From assembly GCA_021613335.1 (NCBI GenBank), contig JAJTWR010000251.1:1005001-1069000 (forward strand): DNA of 64,000 nucleotides, read 5' to 3'. The notes beneath the pieces were generated by a model. The model was not told the origin of the DNA. It saw only the letters and a program-made list of their open reading frames with translations, and ran no database searches. The translations under genes were made by a program, and so were the position numbers. This DNA comes from Whitmania pigra (taxonomy: Eukaryota > Annelida > Clitellata > Hirudinida > Haemopidae). Positions 1 to 22,481 of the stretch are shown here, in pieces (the first letter of the stretch is position 1; each line of letters starts with the position of its first letter).

Positions 1-775
1 CTGTTTAGAATCAGAAATCTGGTCATCATCATCATCACCATTATTGGTTGATAAAGCAATTCCTCATTATCTGGGCGTCCTTATTACCAACGAAAACAGA
101 AGCGTCCTCGACGGGAATTGAACCCCAGACCTTAGAAAGTCACTCCGGAGATGCATAAAAATAATCAGAACAAACAAGCGTATGATACAAACAATTATCT
201 GACAAATAAGACTTAATCAATATCATATTAACTATTATCATAATTAATTAATCATTATAATTAATTATTGTAATTATTATATACTATTAATATATGTATT
301 AACAATACTTATTGTTAAATTAATTTCAGGAGTATCATCATCATATCGTGCTGATAAATATTTATTTAAAAAAAAACTGTAAAAATCTTTAAAAACATTC
401 ATGACGCATCTGTCGCTGACAGGAAACAATGAGCCGAGATGTTGTTGCAGTGCTGGATTATTATTATTTTTAGTTTTTATTTTTTATTTTTCAACCAACC
501 ATTGCTTCCTAAGAGAAACATGTTCTTCATCTGAAACCTTCTTATCTTCAGTTCAACTCTCACTCTGTCCAGTCTTGAATTCAACAGGTGCACGGCATAC
601 CTGGACGATTTTATCAGGTCCTCCTCATCTTCGTCCACCATCATACCTGTTGTTGTGGTGAGGAAGATGTTCATGATGATTGTAATGGTGATACTTTTTC
701 AAGGTTATAGGTGTAAATAATTGTATGTTATCAAGATGTGGCTAACTTTATCTCCAACACTAATATTTATTCTTA

Positions 776-777
<2 letters not shown>

Positions 778-803
<26 letters not shown>
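778..803. repeat. (ATC)n microsatellite
   Basis: Uninterrupted ATC repeat of about nine units. Confidence 0.9.
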
Positions 804-806
<3 letters not shown>

Positions 807-1113
807 CACCATCTTATGATATCCGCAAATTTACGATAGATTCTGAATCCCAGAAACGTCCAATCTCATTAATGAATTTATGTGGCCCAATAAATGTTCA
901 TGATAGTGAGATTAATTATTTAATTAATTATTATAAAACTTAATTATCGGATATAAATTATATACTATATTAATCTTTTAAATTCACAATGCGAACCGCT
1001 TGACAATTTAATCTGGTCGAGAAACTGATGTTGAAAATCAATGCGCAATCAGGGACGGTAATTGCAACTACAACAGTACTACTAGTACTACTATGCTGTA
1101 AACGACACTTATA

Positions 1114-1139
1114 ACGATAATAATAATAATAATAATAAT

Positions 1140-1183
<44 letters not shown>
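1114..1183. repeat. (AAT)n microsatellite
   Basis: About 23 AAT units with one interruption near 1141. It generates a spurious poly-Ile frame on the minus strand. Confidence 0.95.
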
Positions 1184-1185
<2 letters not shown>

Positions 1186-1525
1186 GCAAACATTCCAGTA
1201 ACAACATCCAAAACAAAATCTTCTAACCTATTGTAACGTTGACCTTTTCCTGCTGGTACTTGAACCAAGACAGATTGTTTGACCTCACGAAAAGCAAAGT
1301 CAAAGAAGTAGAAATTAAAATCCTAAATAAGGCACTTGTGATGTGTTGTGGCATGACGATGGATAGACAGAACAGTAGATGAAAGAAGCTGGATCCGCCA
1401 AGATCCGGAATCGAACACCGAACCCTCGGACGAGTTTTTAAGAAATGCTGAACGGAGTATGGAAAGGCTTTTTATTGGCTGGGTTCGCGTCGGTGTGTGC
1501 CAGTATGTTCTTGGTGAGCGCTTGC

Positions 1526-1793
<268 letters not shown>

Positions 1794-2035
1794 TCTTAAT
1801 TATTATTATATTATTATTATAATAATAAGCGGCAAATAACTGTAATTTTTACGTCAATAAACAACATAAGTCTTAAGACTTAATATCCACCAAGAAATAA
1901 TTCACGGAGCAATCGAAGGATATTACAAATAATTTCCGTTCATATTTCGTAACTGCTTGCAAAACGATTGACAATTGGAATGGACGCTAGAAGCTGCGGT
2001 CGTTGTGGTTAGTGCGGCTGCAGTGACTGTGATTT

Positions 2036-2120
2036 GAGACGTCCACGAGGAGAGACTGATGTTGATGTGGTTGGTGTGGTGTGGTTGATGTGGTTGATGT
2101 TGTTGATGTGGTTGATGCGG
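2036..2120. repeat. imperfect TTGATGTGG minisatellite
   Basis: Degenerate tandem copies of a 9-12 bp TTGATGTGG-type unit. A GAT-rich tract follows at about 2288-2335. Confidence 0.6.
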
Positions 2121-2935
2121 CGTAACGGTGAAATTCCGATTCATGGGCGCCACACGACAAGGGGTCCGTGCTGAGCGGAAATGACGTCATGGGATACTTT
2201 TTTATTTTGCCTAGTCACGTGTTCCAGAACGGATGTACTGGAAGCAAGTTCAAGGTCGAGAGTGAATAGAGGAAGACTATGACGAGGGTGATGATGATGA
2301 TGGTGATGATGTTGGTGATGGTAATGATGATCATTGTAACAATTTTATGACCATAGAATTGTTACACCTCCTTCCTTCAGAGATCTGCAAAACGGACTGG
2401 AGGTGGTAACCGCAAAGATGAACGTTAACAACTACCCAGCACGATTTGGTCACGTGATGAATATGATAATGATAATGGTGGTGGAGGCGATAGTACCGAT
2501 GCCGATGACAATGACAATGTTGGTGATAGCCACCATTAAAAATCCATAAACGTTTGATACGTCCAGATATCGATGTATCCTCCAATCACGTGACGGGGGA
2601 AACATCACGAAGACCTCCTTCAATAACCGGAGCCACTCATTAGTCGGGGTTACTAGAGTGCCCTAGTATACTACTGGGTTTTCAACACATGACCTCTGAC
2701 GTGTTCCATGGAAAATAGCGTACTGCTCTCACGTTCCTCATCATCACCATCGTCATCGCCATCATCATCGTCTAATTGGAGTTATCCAATTATTCAAATT
2801 AGATAATCTAATTTTAACAAAATCAGAGTTATCTGGTTCTTAATTGAGAAGCAATTGATTTGAAATCCAAATGATAGAAAATTAAACGAAAGCACAAGCC
2901 GGAAAAGCATCTGCTACTTTCATTTCCTGCGGTGA

Positions 2936-2964
2936 ACATGTCATCATCATCATCATCATCATCA
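2936..2964. repeat. (CAT)n microsatellite
   Basis: Uninterrupted CAT repeat of eight to nine units. It gives a poly-Asp run on the minus strand. Confidence 0.9.
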
Positions 2965-3931
2965 TGGTGGACATGTTGAAAAAGATGGTTGAGATGAAAT
3001 CTGTCTTCACCGTTGTTTTGCTTCCTTGACAATAATTTCTTTCTAAGTCTCCTAAGATATCTTCATCGTCTTAGTGTTTTTATCATTATCACAACCGACT
3101 CTCATCATCGTCGTTGTGGTCATCACAAATGAAACGTTCCTTCCAAAAGTTTCATTAATTTGTCGATGAGTCACAAAGAATTTATCATATTGTCATATGA
3201 CATTCCATCCTGTGACAGGACAATTGGTCCAATTATATTGAATTTAATAACCAAATATTAAAACTTAATCCATAAACACGATTCAATAGTCAGACTAATA
3301 TAAAAACATTCATTTTAACGTGCTTAGAAATAAAGTGGGAGAGTTGATAAAAATGTCACAGAAAAGAATATTTACATATGTTAAATAAATTTTAAATTTA
3401 CATATTTTAAAATGATTTCGTGATTTTTAAATAAGAAAAAAATCGTCAATCATCAAAAAAATGAAATGAAATAATGATCAAAACAAGAAAAGCAATGATT
3501 TCAAATCAAAATTTAAAAAGAATACAAACTGAATTTTATTTCGCAACTTTAAATAAATTTGAAATACAGTGGAACCCACTTATCTCAACCTCAGTTAACT
3601 CGCCAACCCTATTAGGTCGACGTTTTTGAAGTATAAACGCCAAAATCCCCCGTTGTCTTAGCGTTTTCTCATCGGCTATGTCGATTGTTCTATGTCTAAC
3701 CCTAATATCTCAAGCGCAAAAGAGGTCCAAATTTGCCACTTTACATCGGTTATCTCGATCTCATTAACTATTCGCGAACTTTGAATTGGAACCATCAAAT
3801 TACCACTTTGTACTAGCATTTCCTCATCGGTTACTCTGATTCTTTTATGTCGCCAAACCCAATTCATTGTTGTTGATTTTGTCTGAGGGGTAACACGCTG
3901 TAGCTATTCTGTTTATTTTTTTGTTCTAAAA

Positions 3932-4675
3932 ATGTCTGGAAGTGTCAATAAAAAACTGGAAAATCAGTCAATAAAGAAAAAGTATGAAATCATATTTCAG
4001 CCTGAAAAAGAAACAAAACCAGCAGATCTTAGTCGTCAGCATGGCATTCCAGCAAACAGCGTTTCAGGATGGAAAAAGATGGCCGACAGAATAAAGCAAA
4101 TGTGCGAGAATGTGTCTGTCTTCGATCCAGCAAGAAAAAAAACATAGAATATCTGAGCACAAAGATGTTGATTCAGTGTTTCAATGTTTCACAAATTCGC
4201 GAACAACTTCCCGTCAATAGTCCCTTGCCGATAGAGAAGGCTGACATCCTTGCCTTCAAGCTAAGACATCCTTGCCTTCAAGCTAAGACATCCTTGCCTT
4301 CAAGCTAAGACATCCTTGCCTTCAAGCTAAGACATCCTTGCCTTTAAAGCAAGTCAGGATCGTTTCAGAAATAAGCACAACATTGTTTTCAAAGCAATAT
4401 GTGGAGAGAGCGCTGAGGTTCAACAGGAGTAAGTGAATTCATGGTTGAACACTCAAATGCGCACAGTTTTGGACACATATGAGAGTCGGATCATTTTAAT
4501 GCTGAAATAATGGAACTGAGGTATTTTGGAAACGCCTTCCAGCTAAGACTATGTAAGGCTTGTAACCGTGGAAAAAAGTCGAAGGTCCGACTTAGAATGC
4601 TAGCTAGCTGCTGCTAACATGGTTGGAAGCCAAAAAGGCCTTTCGTTGTTAGCAAACTTGCACATATTGCTGTTA
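3932..4675 (+). pseudogene. Tigger-like transposase (CENP-B type HTH), broken
   Basis: The first 71 codons (3932-4147) match the CENP-B/Tigger N-terminal helix-turn-helix, with the recognisable start MSGSVNKKLENQSIKKKYEI and the downstream pattern of DLSRQHGIP and VSGWKK. The frame then shifts near 4135. A second segment (to about 4240) resembles the second DNA-binding domain, and a third segment (about 4350-4675) resembles the catalytic domain, including KSKVRL and NMVGS pieces, but in several frames with stops. A 22-bp tandem repeat at 4244-4343 breaks it further. It cannot make an active transposase. Identification rests on recalled family motifs. Confidence 0.8.
4244..4343 (+). repeat. 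22-bp tandem repeat, about 4.5 copies
   Basis: The unit ACATCCTTGCCTTCAAGCTA plus AG is repeated perfectly four times and then partially. It lies inside the dead transposase, and because 22 is not a multiple of 3 it scrambles the frame. Confidence 0.95.
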
Positions 4676-4908
4676 TCGATATAAAATATCAATTGCTGTT
4701 GTGTAAAAAATCGAATTCTTATTTATTATATCAAATAATATTTTAACTTTTTAAATATATTCTTATTTATTAAAGCACATTATGTACATAAAGAAATTTC
4801 AAGATCTGTTAATAATTGCCGCCGAATTGATTTTCGATTATCTCGATCATCGGTTATCTCGACGCTTTTTGATAAACCCTAAGCCGGTGAGATAACCATT
4901 TTCGTCTG

Positions 4909-5815
4909 TACTACCCATCCCCGATTGCCTTATTACAACGCTGCAGTAGTTTAAACTTGTCCCATTTGCGAATTTGTGGTTCCTGAATATAAGATTTTTT
5001 ATACCGTATTATACTTTACTTAATGCTAATTCTTGACATATATTTGAATAAACATTACAATAATTATTATTATAATACAGTACATATTATTCTAATGGTA
5101 AAAATATTAAACATTTTGCAGTAATAAATATATTGTTATAGACAAATATAAAAACGGCACATTTTTATTAAAATAAATATATTATAAATGTCATGCTCCA
5201 ATTGGTCCTCATTGAATTGTCCGCGCCGGATTGTCCTGTGACGAATTGCCTTAACACCGTCCATCAATCCATCTATAGATGCATCCATCTATCTATAGAT
5301 TCATCCATCTATCCTAAAGATTGTCAGGGTAAATTATAATTATTATTTACGTTTGAGTGAACTACTATATGTTGTTGCCATTGTTACAATGATACAAGAT
5401 AAAAAATAAAACTGATGAGGAGATCATATAAAGCATTCAGATTCGCTGGAGCTATCTAAAACACGACTATCGTAATTTGAATATTGATTAAAAAAGGAAT
5501 GGTTTATCACATGAACATTATTTCTCTTAAACCATAAATAAAATGTTGATCTTTGTTATGCCAAGAAAGATACCAGAGATACATCGTAATCCACTATCAT
5601 ATAAAACTCCATATTCGTATAAAATTTTAAAAATAATATTCAAATTATTACGTCAAAAATCTTTCAGCAGAGCGGAATTCATATTTAAATGCGCATGTTT
5701 ACTTTTAGTTTGTTTTGTTTGTGACGTCGCCACCGAATTCAAATTCTTACCGTTTTTAGAGAAGGAATTTTCTATAGAGTTGTTTTTTTTTATTTAAATT
5801 TGAACCTCAATAAAT
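4909..5815. other. intergenic, AT-rich
   Basis: No gene seen. It contains a short CCATCTATC-type tandem stretch near 5266-5312. The last 100 bp include the promoter-like block shared by the W family, with TGACGTC at 5722. Confidence 0.5.
5722..5729 (+). promoter_or_regulatory. CRE-like site upstream of relic W1
   Basis: TGACGTCG, one base from the CREB/ATF palindrome TGACGTCA. It sits in the TTTGTTTGTGACG block found 5' of W1, W3, W5 and W6, with a slightly altered version at W4. The assignment is by paralog conservation; binding is inferred. Confidence 0.45.
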
Positions 5816-8190
5816 ATGTCTATTTTAGTAGTTGCAAGTTTTATCATGCATATCGAATATAGCTGTTAGGATACAATCACATTAAAGTGCATCTTAACTC
5901 CGAAGAAGTCAAGAAAAAAGATTAAATAGGAATTATTACTTGTTTTAAAAGTCACTATTACATATGTCATGTGGAAGTGACATTGTGTGAGTTATTTTAA
6001 TTAATTTATGTTTGAATTGATTTGAAAATTTAATTGTTTTGATTTGTTTTTTTTTTTTTGTAAATCGATTTGTCCGAGGAATCAATAATTCCGAAACTTG
6101 AAATAGAAAAGTATTAATTTTTTAGTCGGATTCTTATTTTGTTATTTGGAGATTAAATTCTATTAACATTGTTTTGATCGTCTGCACGTCCGTACTTAAT
6201 TCGACTGCCGTGTTTCCCAAAAAATAAAACCTATCCCTAAGACTGTCTTTTGGTTAATATTCGTATATTTACAAATAATTTTGAAATTCAAATATCGCAC
6301 TTGCTACCCAGCCTAAGGGAAAATTTCTATTTATGAAAGAATTATAGAGAACGCCGTAAAACGACGAATGTTCCGTGAAATGATTTCGACACATTTTGAG
6401 TGTCCTAGGTTCGGTGACTGCTTAATCGAATCACTGGCAATCATTTCTTACGAGGAGAATTCATTGAAGTTTGTCGAGTTGGTGATCGACGGATACGGTT
6501 ATGTGTCGTGTTTGCAACCCAGCTCTCACCGCCGGGGACACCCTCGGGTAGGGGTGTTAAATAAATGGTGGATCGATTAAGAAGTGCCTTCACGTCCTTC
6601 CCGGATACATAAGGCACTCAAAAAATCGGCTAAATACAATTGCGAATACGGTAAAAGAATTGTGAAGAATATAATTTAAAATGTGTAATATTGCAACAAT
6701 TGGATTACCATAAATTTTACATGATAAATCATTAAGAAGAAGTCATTCCAAGATGACAAATAAATGGACCATAAATAAGCATATCAATTAAGTTATTTAA
6801 TCTCAGAAGCAAATTTATACAAATTTGTCGGATGTTTTAAGACGAAATTCAAGCATTTGAAGTTGCAGACTGTGAATTGACCTGTTCAGACACTCCATTT
6901 TAAGCCTTTACTTTGGTGCATAAAATTACAATTTGTTTCTTTCAATGGTTGCATGACTGTTGATCACTTGACAATTGCGCAAACTCAAATTTGAGACTAG
7001 TTTAATTGAAATGTTTTTGATATTTGTTTAAAATATCATTTCCTAGGTTTATGGGTTCAAACCTTCCTCGAAATAAATAAAAAAAAAGTTCAATGTTAGT
7101 CCTCAAATAAAATGACAATTTCTGAACAAAATTGATGTATGACAAGTAAACATTTAAGGTGATTGCCGTTACCTAGGGTCTAAAATATGATTTTGGCTAA
7201 TAGTGTAATTTTTCTCATATATATTTATTAATGTTCTACTTGTAAAGTGTAATGATTAAGGGTTTAAATTTTCATGCCTGTTCGATTTTATAGCTCACAT
7301 TTCATTTCAATTTCATTCTGAATATATAAATGTGTTGATTGAAGGATCTGTCAAATACAAAACATACAAAACCAAATAAGATATTACCATGTTCCCCCGA
7401 AAAAAAGACTCTCCATGTGATGCCAGCTTCATACACTCATTACATCTCATTTTTGAATGGTCAGCAGCAATTATTGTGAAATATTCCTGCAGTGGATTTA
7501 GTTAACATTGTCGACACAGTGCTTCTTAAGTTTGCTGTAATCAGGGATGGACAAATTACGCAGAAGAGGAACGCAAGTAATTTGTAACACGTTTCTGTAG
7601 TCTTGGCTTTATAACAGTTATTTTTTTTTTTATCTAACCTGACCCTATATATCGATATATCGGCGCACAAAACATCGTCGATACCTATATTTATTTATTT
7701 ATTTAGTCGATACGATTATCGGTCGGGCACTATTAATAATTTATATTTTATAATTTAAGCATTAAATATTGACTTTTAAAGTAACAATATTGAGCTCATT
7801 TCGTGTTGCTTATCTGTTCTGCAAACAATGGCACAGTGTAAACTAAAGCTGTGTAATCAAGGCCATAAATATCAAAATTCACTTGTGCCTTTGCGCCGAA
7901 TGATTCTGCATCGACAATAAGTCTCGTAATAGCGAATCTAATCTCACTTGCGAAGGTTGTTATAATAATATAAATTTACATCACACCATAATTTTATTAC
8001 ATTAATATTTTATTTTTCAGTCTCAAGGGAACCAGTGGTAGTTTCGACGATGTCGCTAATGTTGATTATCCTGTCAATATCGGGTGTTGCAACTATCGTA
8101 ATTTGTCGTTTAGTTTGTTATTGTCGCAAGAAAAAAAAGATGACTTGTTTGGGACATATTTTTCCCTTTACGATTTTTAATCTTACATAA
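5816..8190 (+). pseudogene. W1: WSC/EGF membrane protein relic
   Basis: Recognisable remains of the W family in correct order. A signal-peptide exon starts at 5816 (MSILVVASFI, then an internal deletion and a frameshift) and runs to about 5990. The second N-terminal exon is at about 6355-6499 (STHFEC to VIDGY), with a SINE inserted exactly at its splice donor. The first WSC exon is at about 6808-6925 (KFVGCFKT, frameshifted soon after). The EGF-like exon relic (about 7817-7918) is fused directly to the tail of the last EGF exon (about 7919-7957). The transmembrane exon is at 8021-8190 (LMLIILSISGVATIVI, then CRKKKK). The second WSC half, the Cys module and the first calcium-binding EGF exon are missing. 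The multiple lesions make it non-functional. A family-type 3' region with the CATCTACCCATC string follows at about 8190-8340. Confidence 0.8.
6500..6642 (+). mobile_element. SINE-like insertion at a W1 splice donor
   Basis: A 143-bp insert flanked by CGGATACGGT (6490-6499) and CGAATACGGT (6643-6652), a 10-bp target-site duplication with one mismatch. The paralogous site in W4 (CGGATACGGTAAA at 27272) is uninterrupted, so the insertion is real. The head has GTGTCGTGTTTGCAACCCAG, like the tRNA-B-box region of the element at 57115. It probably belongs to a tRNA-derived SINE family. Confidence 0.7.
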
Positions 8191-9018
8191 CATGCCGTAA
8201 GTGAGGAAATCGATCTACAATGTTGCGTGCAGTTGTCCTGAACTCTTTAAAGCTCTACAAAGTCACTCATTCAGTTATTTGTGTATCCATCCTTACAACT
8301 ATTCGTTCATTCATCTACCCATCTATCCATACCACTACTTTGGTTTGTTCAGTTCTTTGTTGAAGAATGAACTTCAGAATGGAAAACATCTCCATAGCAA
8401 CAGTGTTTCAACCAATCAGAGTTTGCCGTTGCTTGTGTTATTCTCTCGGTTCTAATTGGGGCCTGTATCATCGAATCTTTCTTTAAATATTTAATTGAAT
8501 ATGTTGGGTTAACTTTCAACTTTAACTTATATAATTACCCTTCTATATATGCCTATTTTCAAATTCTCTTGAATTTCTTCTCTGATACTCGTAACATAAA
8601 AATTACTTGTATTTTGGAGTCATTATTAATTAAATATTTAATTCATTATATTTATAATATAAATTTATAATAATTTATAATAATTATTTAACTTGGGCTA
8701 TAAAAATTATAGTTGATAAATTCAAGCCGAACTGTTAAGCTAAAGATATTTCTCGCATTGGGTCTTAGAATCAAAACAAATTGAATCTTAATGGTAATTC
8801 TAATAAAAGATATAACTTTATCAATGCCTATTTTCCAAAGCAAGATGCATTCATAGATTAGGAAGTCCCTTACCGTTTTGACCGATTGAAAAAATGCTTT
8901 ACCTTTAGTTTCTAATTCAAAGTTGTTTTTGTTTGTGTCGCCCTCAATGAATTCACTGAATTCAAATTCTGAGTTGAATATCAGGCCATATCGAAGTATT
9001 AAACTTTCAACTTCGAAC
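8191..9018. other. 3' region of W1 and 5' region of W2
   Basis: About 8190-8450 matches the 3' untranslated regions after the other W transmembrane exons (repeated CATTCATCTACCCATC string, then TTTCAACCAATCAGAG). About 8925-9018 matches the W 5' promoter block in decayed form. The open frame on the minus strand at 8688-9104 is antisense to this and is not credible as a gene. Confidence 0.55.
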
Positions 9019-9989
9019 ATGTGAATTGTAATTGTTGCAAGTTTCATCACGTTGACGGAAATACGATGCTGGACTAATATGTCGATTATAGCTGCTTTGT
9101 TCACGAAATAGTAAATTGTTTCTGAACTTCAAAGAATTTTAGAAACTGGAATTTCTTATAATTGCTTTTAATAATTATTATTTTATAGAAAATGTAAATT
9201 TGAGTACATTGGGTGAGTTTTAATATTTATTTTTATTTTTAATATTTATTCATTTTGAAAATATTTAAAAACTTACTTTATTTGTTTTGTTTTTCATCAA
9301 TTAAAATTTTTTAAATTTTATAAAGTTAATAAATCGAGTTTATCCAAGAAATCATTAAATGAATCGACTAAGAAAAATATTTTATAAAATCTATTTAAAA
9401 TATGATTACATTAATCTATTCAGAAAGATTTTGTTAGTTTATTTAATTTAATTAAATTTTGATTTTGACTTATGATGTTAAAGTTACAAGGACTTCTGTT
9501 TTAGTTAATTTTCGATTTTTTACAAATAACTTGAGAAATAATTCGACGAATTAAGAAATCACGATCATCTCTTAGCCTCGGGAATATTTAAAGCGTGTTC
9601 TGGTTGCAGATTTCGACATGATGTGGAACCTTAACAGTTATTAATCCGACAAAATTCCAATGCAACAAAGTGACGCATAAATGCCTAACGGTCTAGGAGA
9701 CCGTCATGACAAGTTTAACATCCTCACTTTTGATTGTATTGTTTGTGGCTCGTTGGATATATTTAATTAATTTTGGTTATTTATGTTGTCGTTTAATAAT
9801 TGTTTGGACATTAATTTAATTGAATTATTAATATTTGTGAGGCGATTAGTTGATCCTTTATTAGATATGCATATGGACCTAATTTCGTGAATAATAATTG
9901 GTTGGCTTTTGTGCGCAGTAAACTATTTCCTTAAATTGTGATTGGTCGTTATTTATGTGCTTATATATCGGATTGGCTATCTGCGTGGA

Positions 9990-10240
9990 TGAATATATTT
10001 AAATAATTAATGAAACATGACTAAATATTGGACTGAATAAATAAATAAAAGCGGGAAAAAGAGTTGGCTGACGTAGTGAAAAGTATTAATAAAGCTTAGT
10101 TTGCGGTTTTCTATCGGTTGTTTCAGAATTATTGGTTGTCTAATTCAAGGTTTCGGGGTGAACCTTAGAATTAGTGGTGGCAGCGGAACTACCTGTTACG
10201 GTCCTAAGGGAGTGGACGTGACAATGAGCTTAAAAACAAC
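9990..10240 (+). mobile_element. possible LTR-retrotransposon scrap
   Basis: TGGTGGCAGCGG at about 10173 resembles a tRNA primer-binding site next to an LTR end, and TGTTACGGTCC at about 10195 resembles an LTR start. A small hairpin (ACGGTCT-AGG-AGACCGT) lies at about 9690. No gag or pol sequence was recognised, so this is tentative. Confidence 0.25.
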
Positions 10241-11460
10241 AGCTGCCTGTGCTTCACCAGCTTTTTTGTCACAATGGAAACTCCTAGCAATGCCATGACA
10301 CTACTACCTACTAGCCATCTGTGAAACATGATTTGTACCTTAAATGTCTGGCAATTCTTCAGTATAGTTAAAACTACCATCAAGTAGCTTCCCATGTCCT
10401 CGAAAGCACGTTTACCTTCAGACTTTCTTCTGCTTTTCATCTTCTCTGTTCCACAACAGTGTCTCTCTTTTCCATTCGACAAAGCTTCGTATCGACACCA
10501 CACAAACATCCATACCTTCATTTCTCCCTCTGAGCAATCAAAAATTCTGTTTTCTGAAATCTTTATTAAATTTGAATGTGCATCATCAAACAGACCATCA
10601 ATGCCAGAAGGGAATGCATGCTCCTTCAGTAGTTGTTTTGTTTTTTTAGAGCTGACTTCTCGAGAACTTTCCATTTTTCCAACTATTTTTTTTATTTTTT
10701 CAATTACATGGTCTGGTCATCTAGTGGGAATTCTTGCCTCGGTCCAGTTTTTAGGCAGTAATTGTAGCTCTTTCATGAATGGCTGTTTTTACTTAAGTTC
10801 TGAAGTATGTGAATACAGAAAAGTGACTCAAGACCTGTAGATTTGAAGGTGGCTTTGAACCTGCTAGCCTTTCAGACAAACCTCCTACGAGCTAAATACC
10901 GCCACTAGTGCAACTAGTCGATTTTAATTTAATTTATTTTAATACAATTTCAGCCTTCATACTGCTCATCTAATTCAAAGACAATGATAATGAACATTTA
11001 ATAATGTTGTAATCAGTGTTATTATTAAAGTAATTGTGCGGGACATTTTATTGTCTCATATCACTGAAAAACCCTAAACACAGTTTCGTTAAACTGCAAT
11101 AAACAAGAATTCCGAAGAATAGATAATTAAGAATAATGAAATAAGAAGAAAATTGTAAAATCCACAATGCCAAATAAAAACATTTGTAAAAATTAATTTG
11201 TCAAATAAATACAAGATGTTTCAAAGACAAATACAAAAAAATTGGTTTGGCACCAGCAAATATTAATATTATAATAATATGTTCATGAAATTTTCTCTGC
11301 TGCCTTTTTTGGTCAAAAGGAACACTTTTAGGGTTACGGAACACAAGAAAGTTATATTTTAATTTTGGCCATACATTTCATTGGCACCCTATATGCATAT
11401 AACCACATATAAATTAAATTTAATTGTTGGAATTAGTTTGCGTCGTGATCGCATTGTAAT
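10241..11460. other. unassigned DNA between W2 relic exons
   Basis: Overlapping open frames of 148 codons (+, 10394-10840) and 156 codons (-, 10204-10674) exist in a somewhat less AT-rich patch, but neither shows a recognisable domain. The patch could be a fragment of an unknown repeat. The rest is AT-rich with nothing recognised. Confidence 0.4.
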
Positions 11461-11589
11461 GCATTACATTACTATTTTATTTATTTTTCAGTCCAAAAAC
11501 TGTCATTGGTATGCATATTGGCATCCCTGGTTTTGATGTTATCAATCTTGATAATTATTACGATTTGGTGTCGCCGAAGAAGGATGTGA

Positions 11590-12576
11590 TTACTAGTTTT
11601 GTGACGTATTTTCTCCGTTACGATGCCGAACTTGACTTAAATTATTGTTTTTAAGGCAATTGAGGAATGATAGTGGATTGGTATTTGCATGTTTTGATAT
11701 TTTAAAGTCCTTAAAGTCGTTTTATTTATTCAGATATGTCTCTATCCCTCCTTAAAATTAGTCATTCATTCATCTACCCATCCATCTATTCCATTTCTTT
11801 AGTTTTAAATAATAAAAAATGCTAATGCATATATAAATATTTTCTTTTAGTCTTGTTAAAAGTCGATATAAGTTAACCCAACATTCTTTATTAACACAAA
11901 ATCTGAGGGGTCTCAAGCGAGTTCAAAATATAATAAGTAAATAACAATAACATAATAAATATATAGAAATAATATAATAAGTAAGTAGTAATAATATAAA
12001 AAGTATATAGCAATAACATAATAAGTATATAGCAATAATATAATAAGTATAATATAGCAACTAATCGTGAGACCAAATTTAATATGGCCAACAACAATAA
12101 TTACAATAATAATAATTATTATTATTAGCAAAGTCATTAAATGCCAAACAGTGCGGTGTTAAAATAAATAGTTACTTATCGTAGATCCATCGCCATCCTG
12201 TTAAGCTAATCCAATTATGTTTTTTAATTATTTTTTTGTTAGATAAATTTATTAGATAAATATTATATTCTGTAAGACGCTTATAATACAAACGTTAAGG
12301 TGACAAAATTAACTGAAATGAAACAGCACAATGATCAGCCTTAGGGAAACGCAAGTTTCCGTTTCCAGAGTAACGCTCACACTCAATGTAATACGCCAAA
12401 TGTAAGAAAACAAAAGATAAATAAACCAGCCTTAATCCAAAATCATGTAAAAATCCATATTCATATAAAAAATTGTTAATTATATTCAAAATATAATTGC
12501 ATAAATGCCTCAGTAGTCATATAGGTCATATCTAAAAATGCAAGTTTATCTTTTTAGTTTATGTTTGTTTTGTTTG
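11590..12576. other. W2 3' region and W3 5' flank
   Basis: A family-type 3' untranslated region lies at about 11590-11830, followed by AT-rich tandem stretches (about 11930-12060, units of the AATATAATAAGTATATAGC type). No exon seen. Confidence 0.5.
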
Positions 12577-12584
12577 TGACGCCA
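12577..12584 (+). promoter_or_regulatory. CRE-like site upstream of W3
   Basis: TGACGCCA in the conserved TTTGTTTGTGACG block, 78 bp before the W3 start codon. One mismatch to TGACGTCA. Confidence 0.45.
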
Positions 12585-12654
12585 CTTCTGAAAACTGAGA
12601 CTATTAGGTCTCGAAGTAACAACAAAGTTGTGAAAATTTCGACTCCAAAACAAC

Positions 12655-22481
<9,827 letters not shown>

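Larger units (their letters stand above)
3567..4908 (+). mobile_element. Tigger/pogo-type DNA transposon, dead copy
   Basis: The element begins CAGTGGAACCCACTTATCTC just after a TA (3565-3566) and ends CTG just before a TA (4909-4910), as expected for Tc1/mariner-pogo elements, which duplicate TA. The terminal inverted repeats carry repeated TATCTCGA-type motifs typical of Tigger ends. The interior encodes a broken transposase at 3932-4675. The sequence at 23196-23559 belongs to the same family in the opposite orientation. Confidence 0.85.
9019..11589 (+). pseudogene. W2: WSC/EGF membrane protein relic (first and last exons)
   Basis: The signal-peptide exon is visible at 9019-9212, but the start codon is followed directly by TGA, and there is a further stop before the conserved GTGAG donor at 9213. 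The transmembrane exon at 11492-11589 is intact (VLMLSILIIITIW, then CRRRRM and TGA) with a good acceptor (ATTTTTCAG). None of the seven middle exons could be found between them; that space holds an LTR-like segment and unknown DNA. A family 3' untranslated region follows at about 11590-11830. Confidence 0.7.

Noticed and set aside
401..674. 86-codon (+) and 65-codon (-) frames near the left edge
   Set aside because: Low-complexity composition, no conserved motif, no splice context; likely chance.
8688..9104. 138-codon minus-strand frame
   Set aside because: Antisense to the W2 signal-peptide exon and its promoter block; similarity to the W family is on the plus strand.
10204..10840. Overlapping 156-codon (-) and 148-codon (+) frames
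   Set aside because: No domain, signal or splice context recognised in either; they overlap antisense, so at most one could be real. Left as unassigned rather than called a gene.
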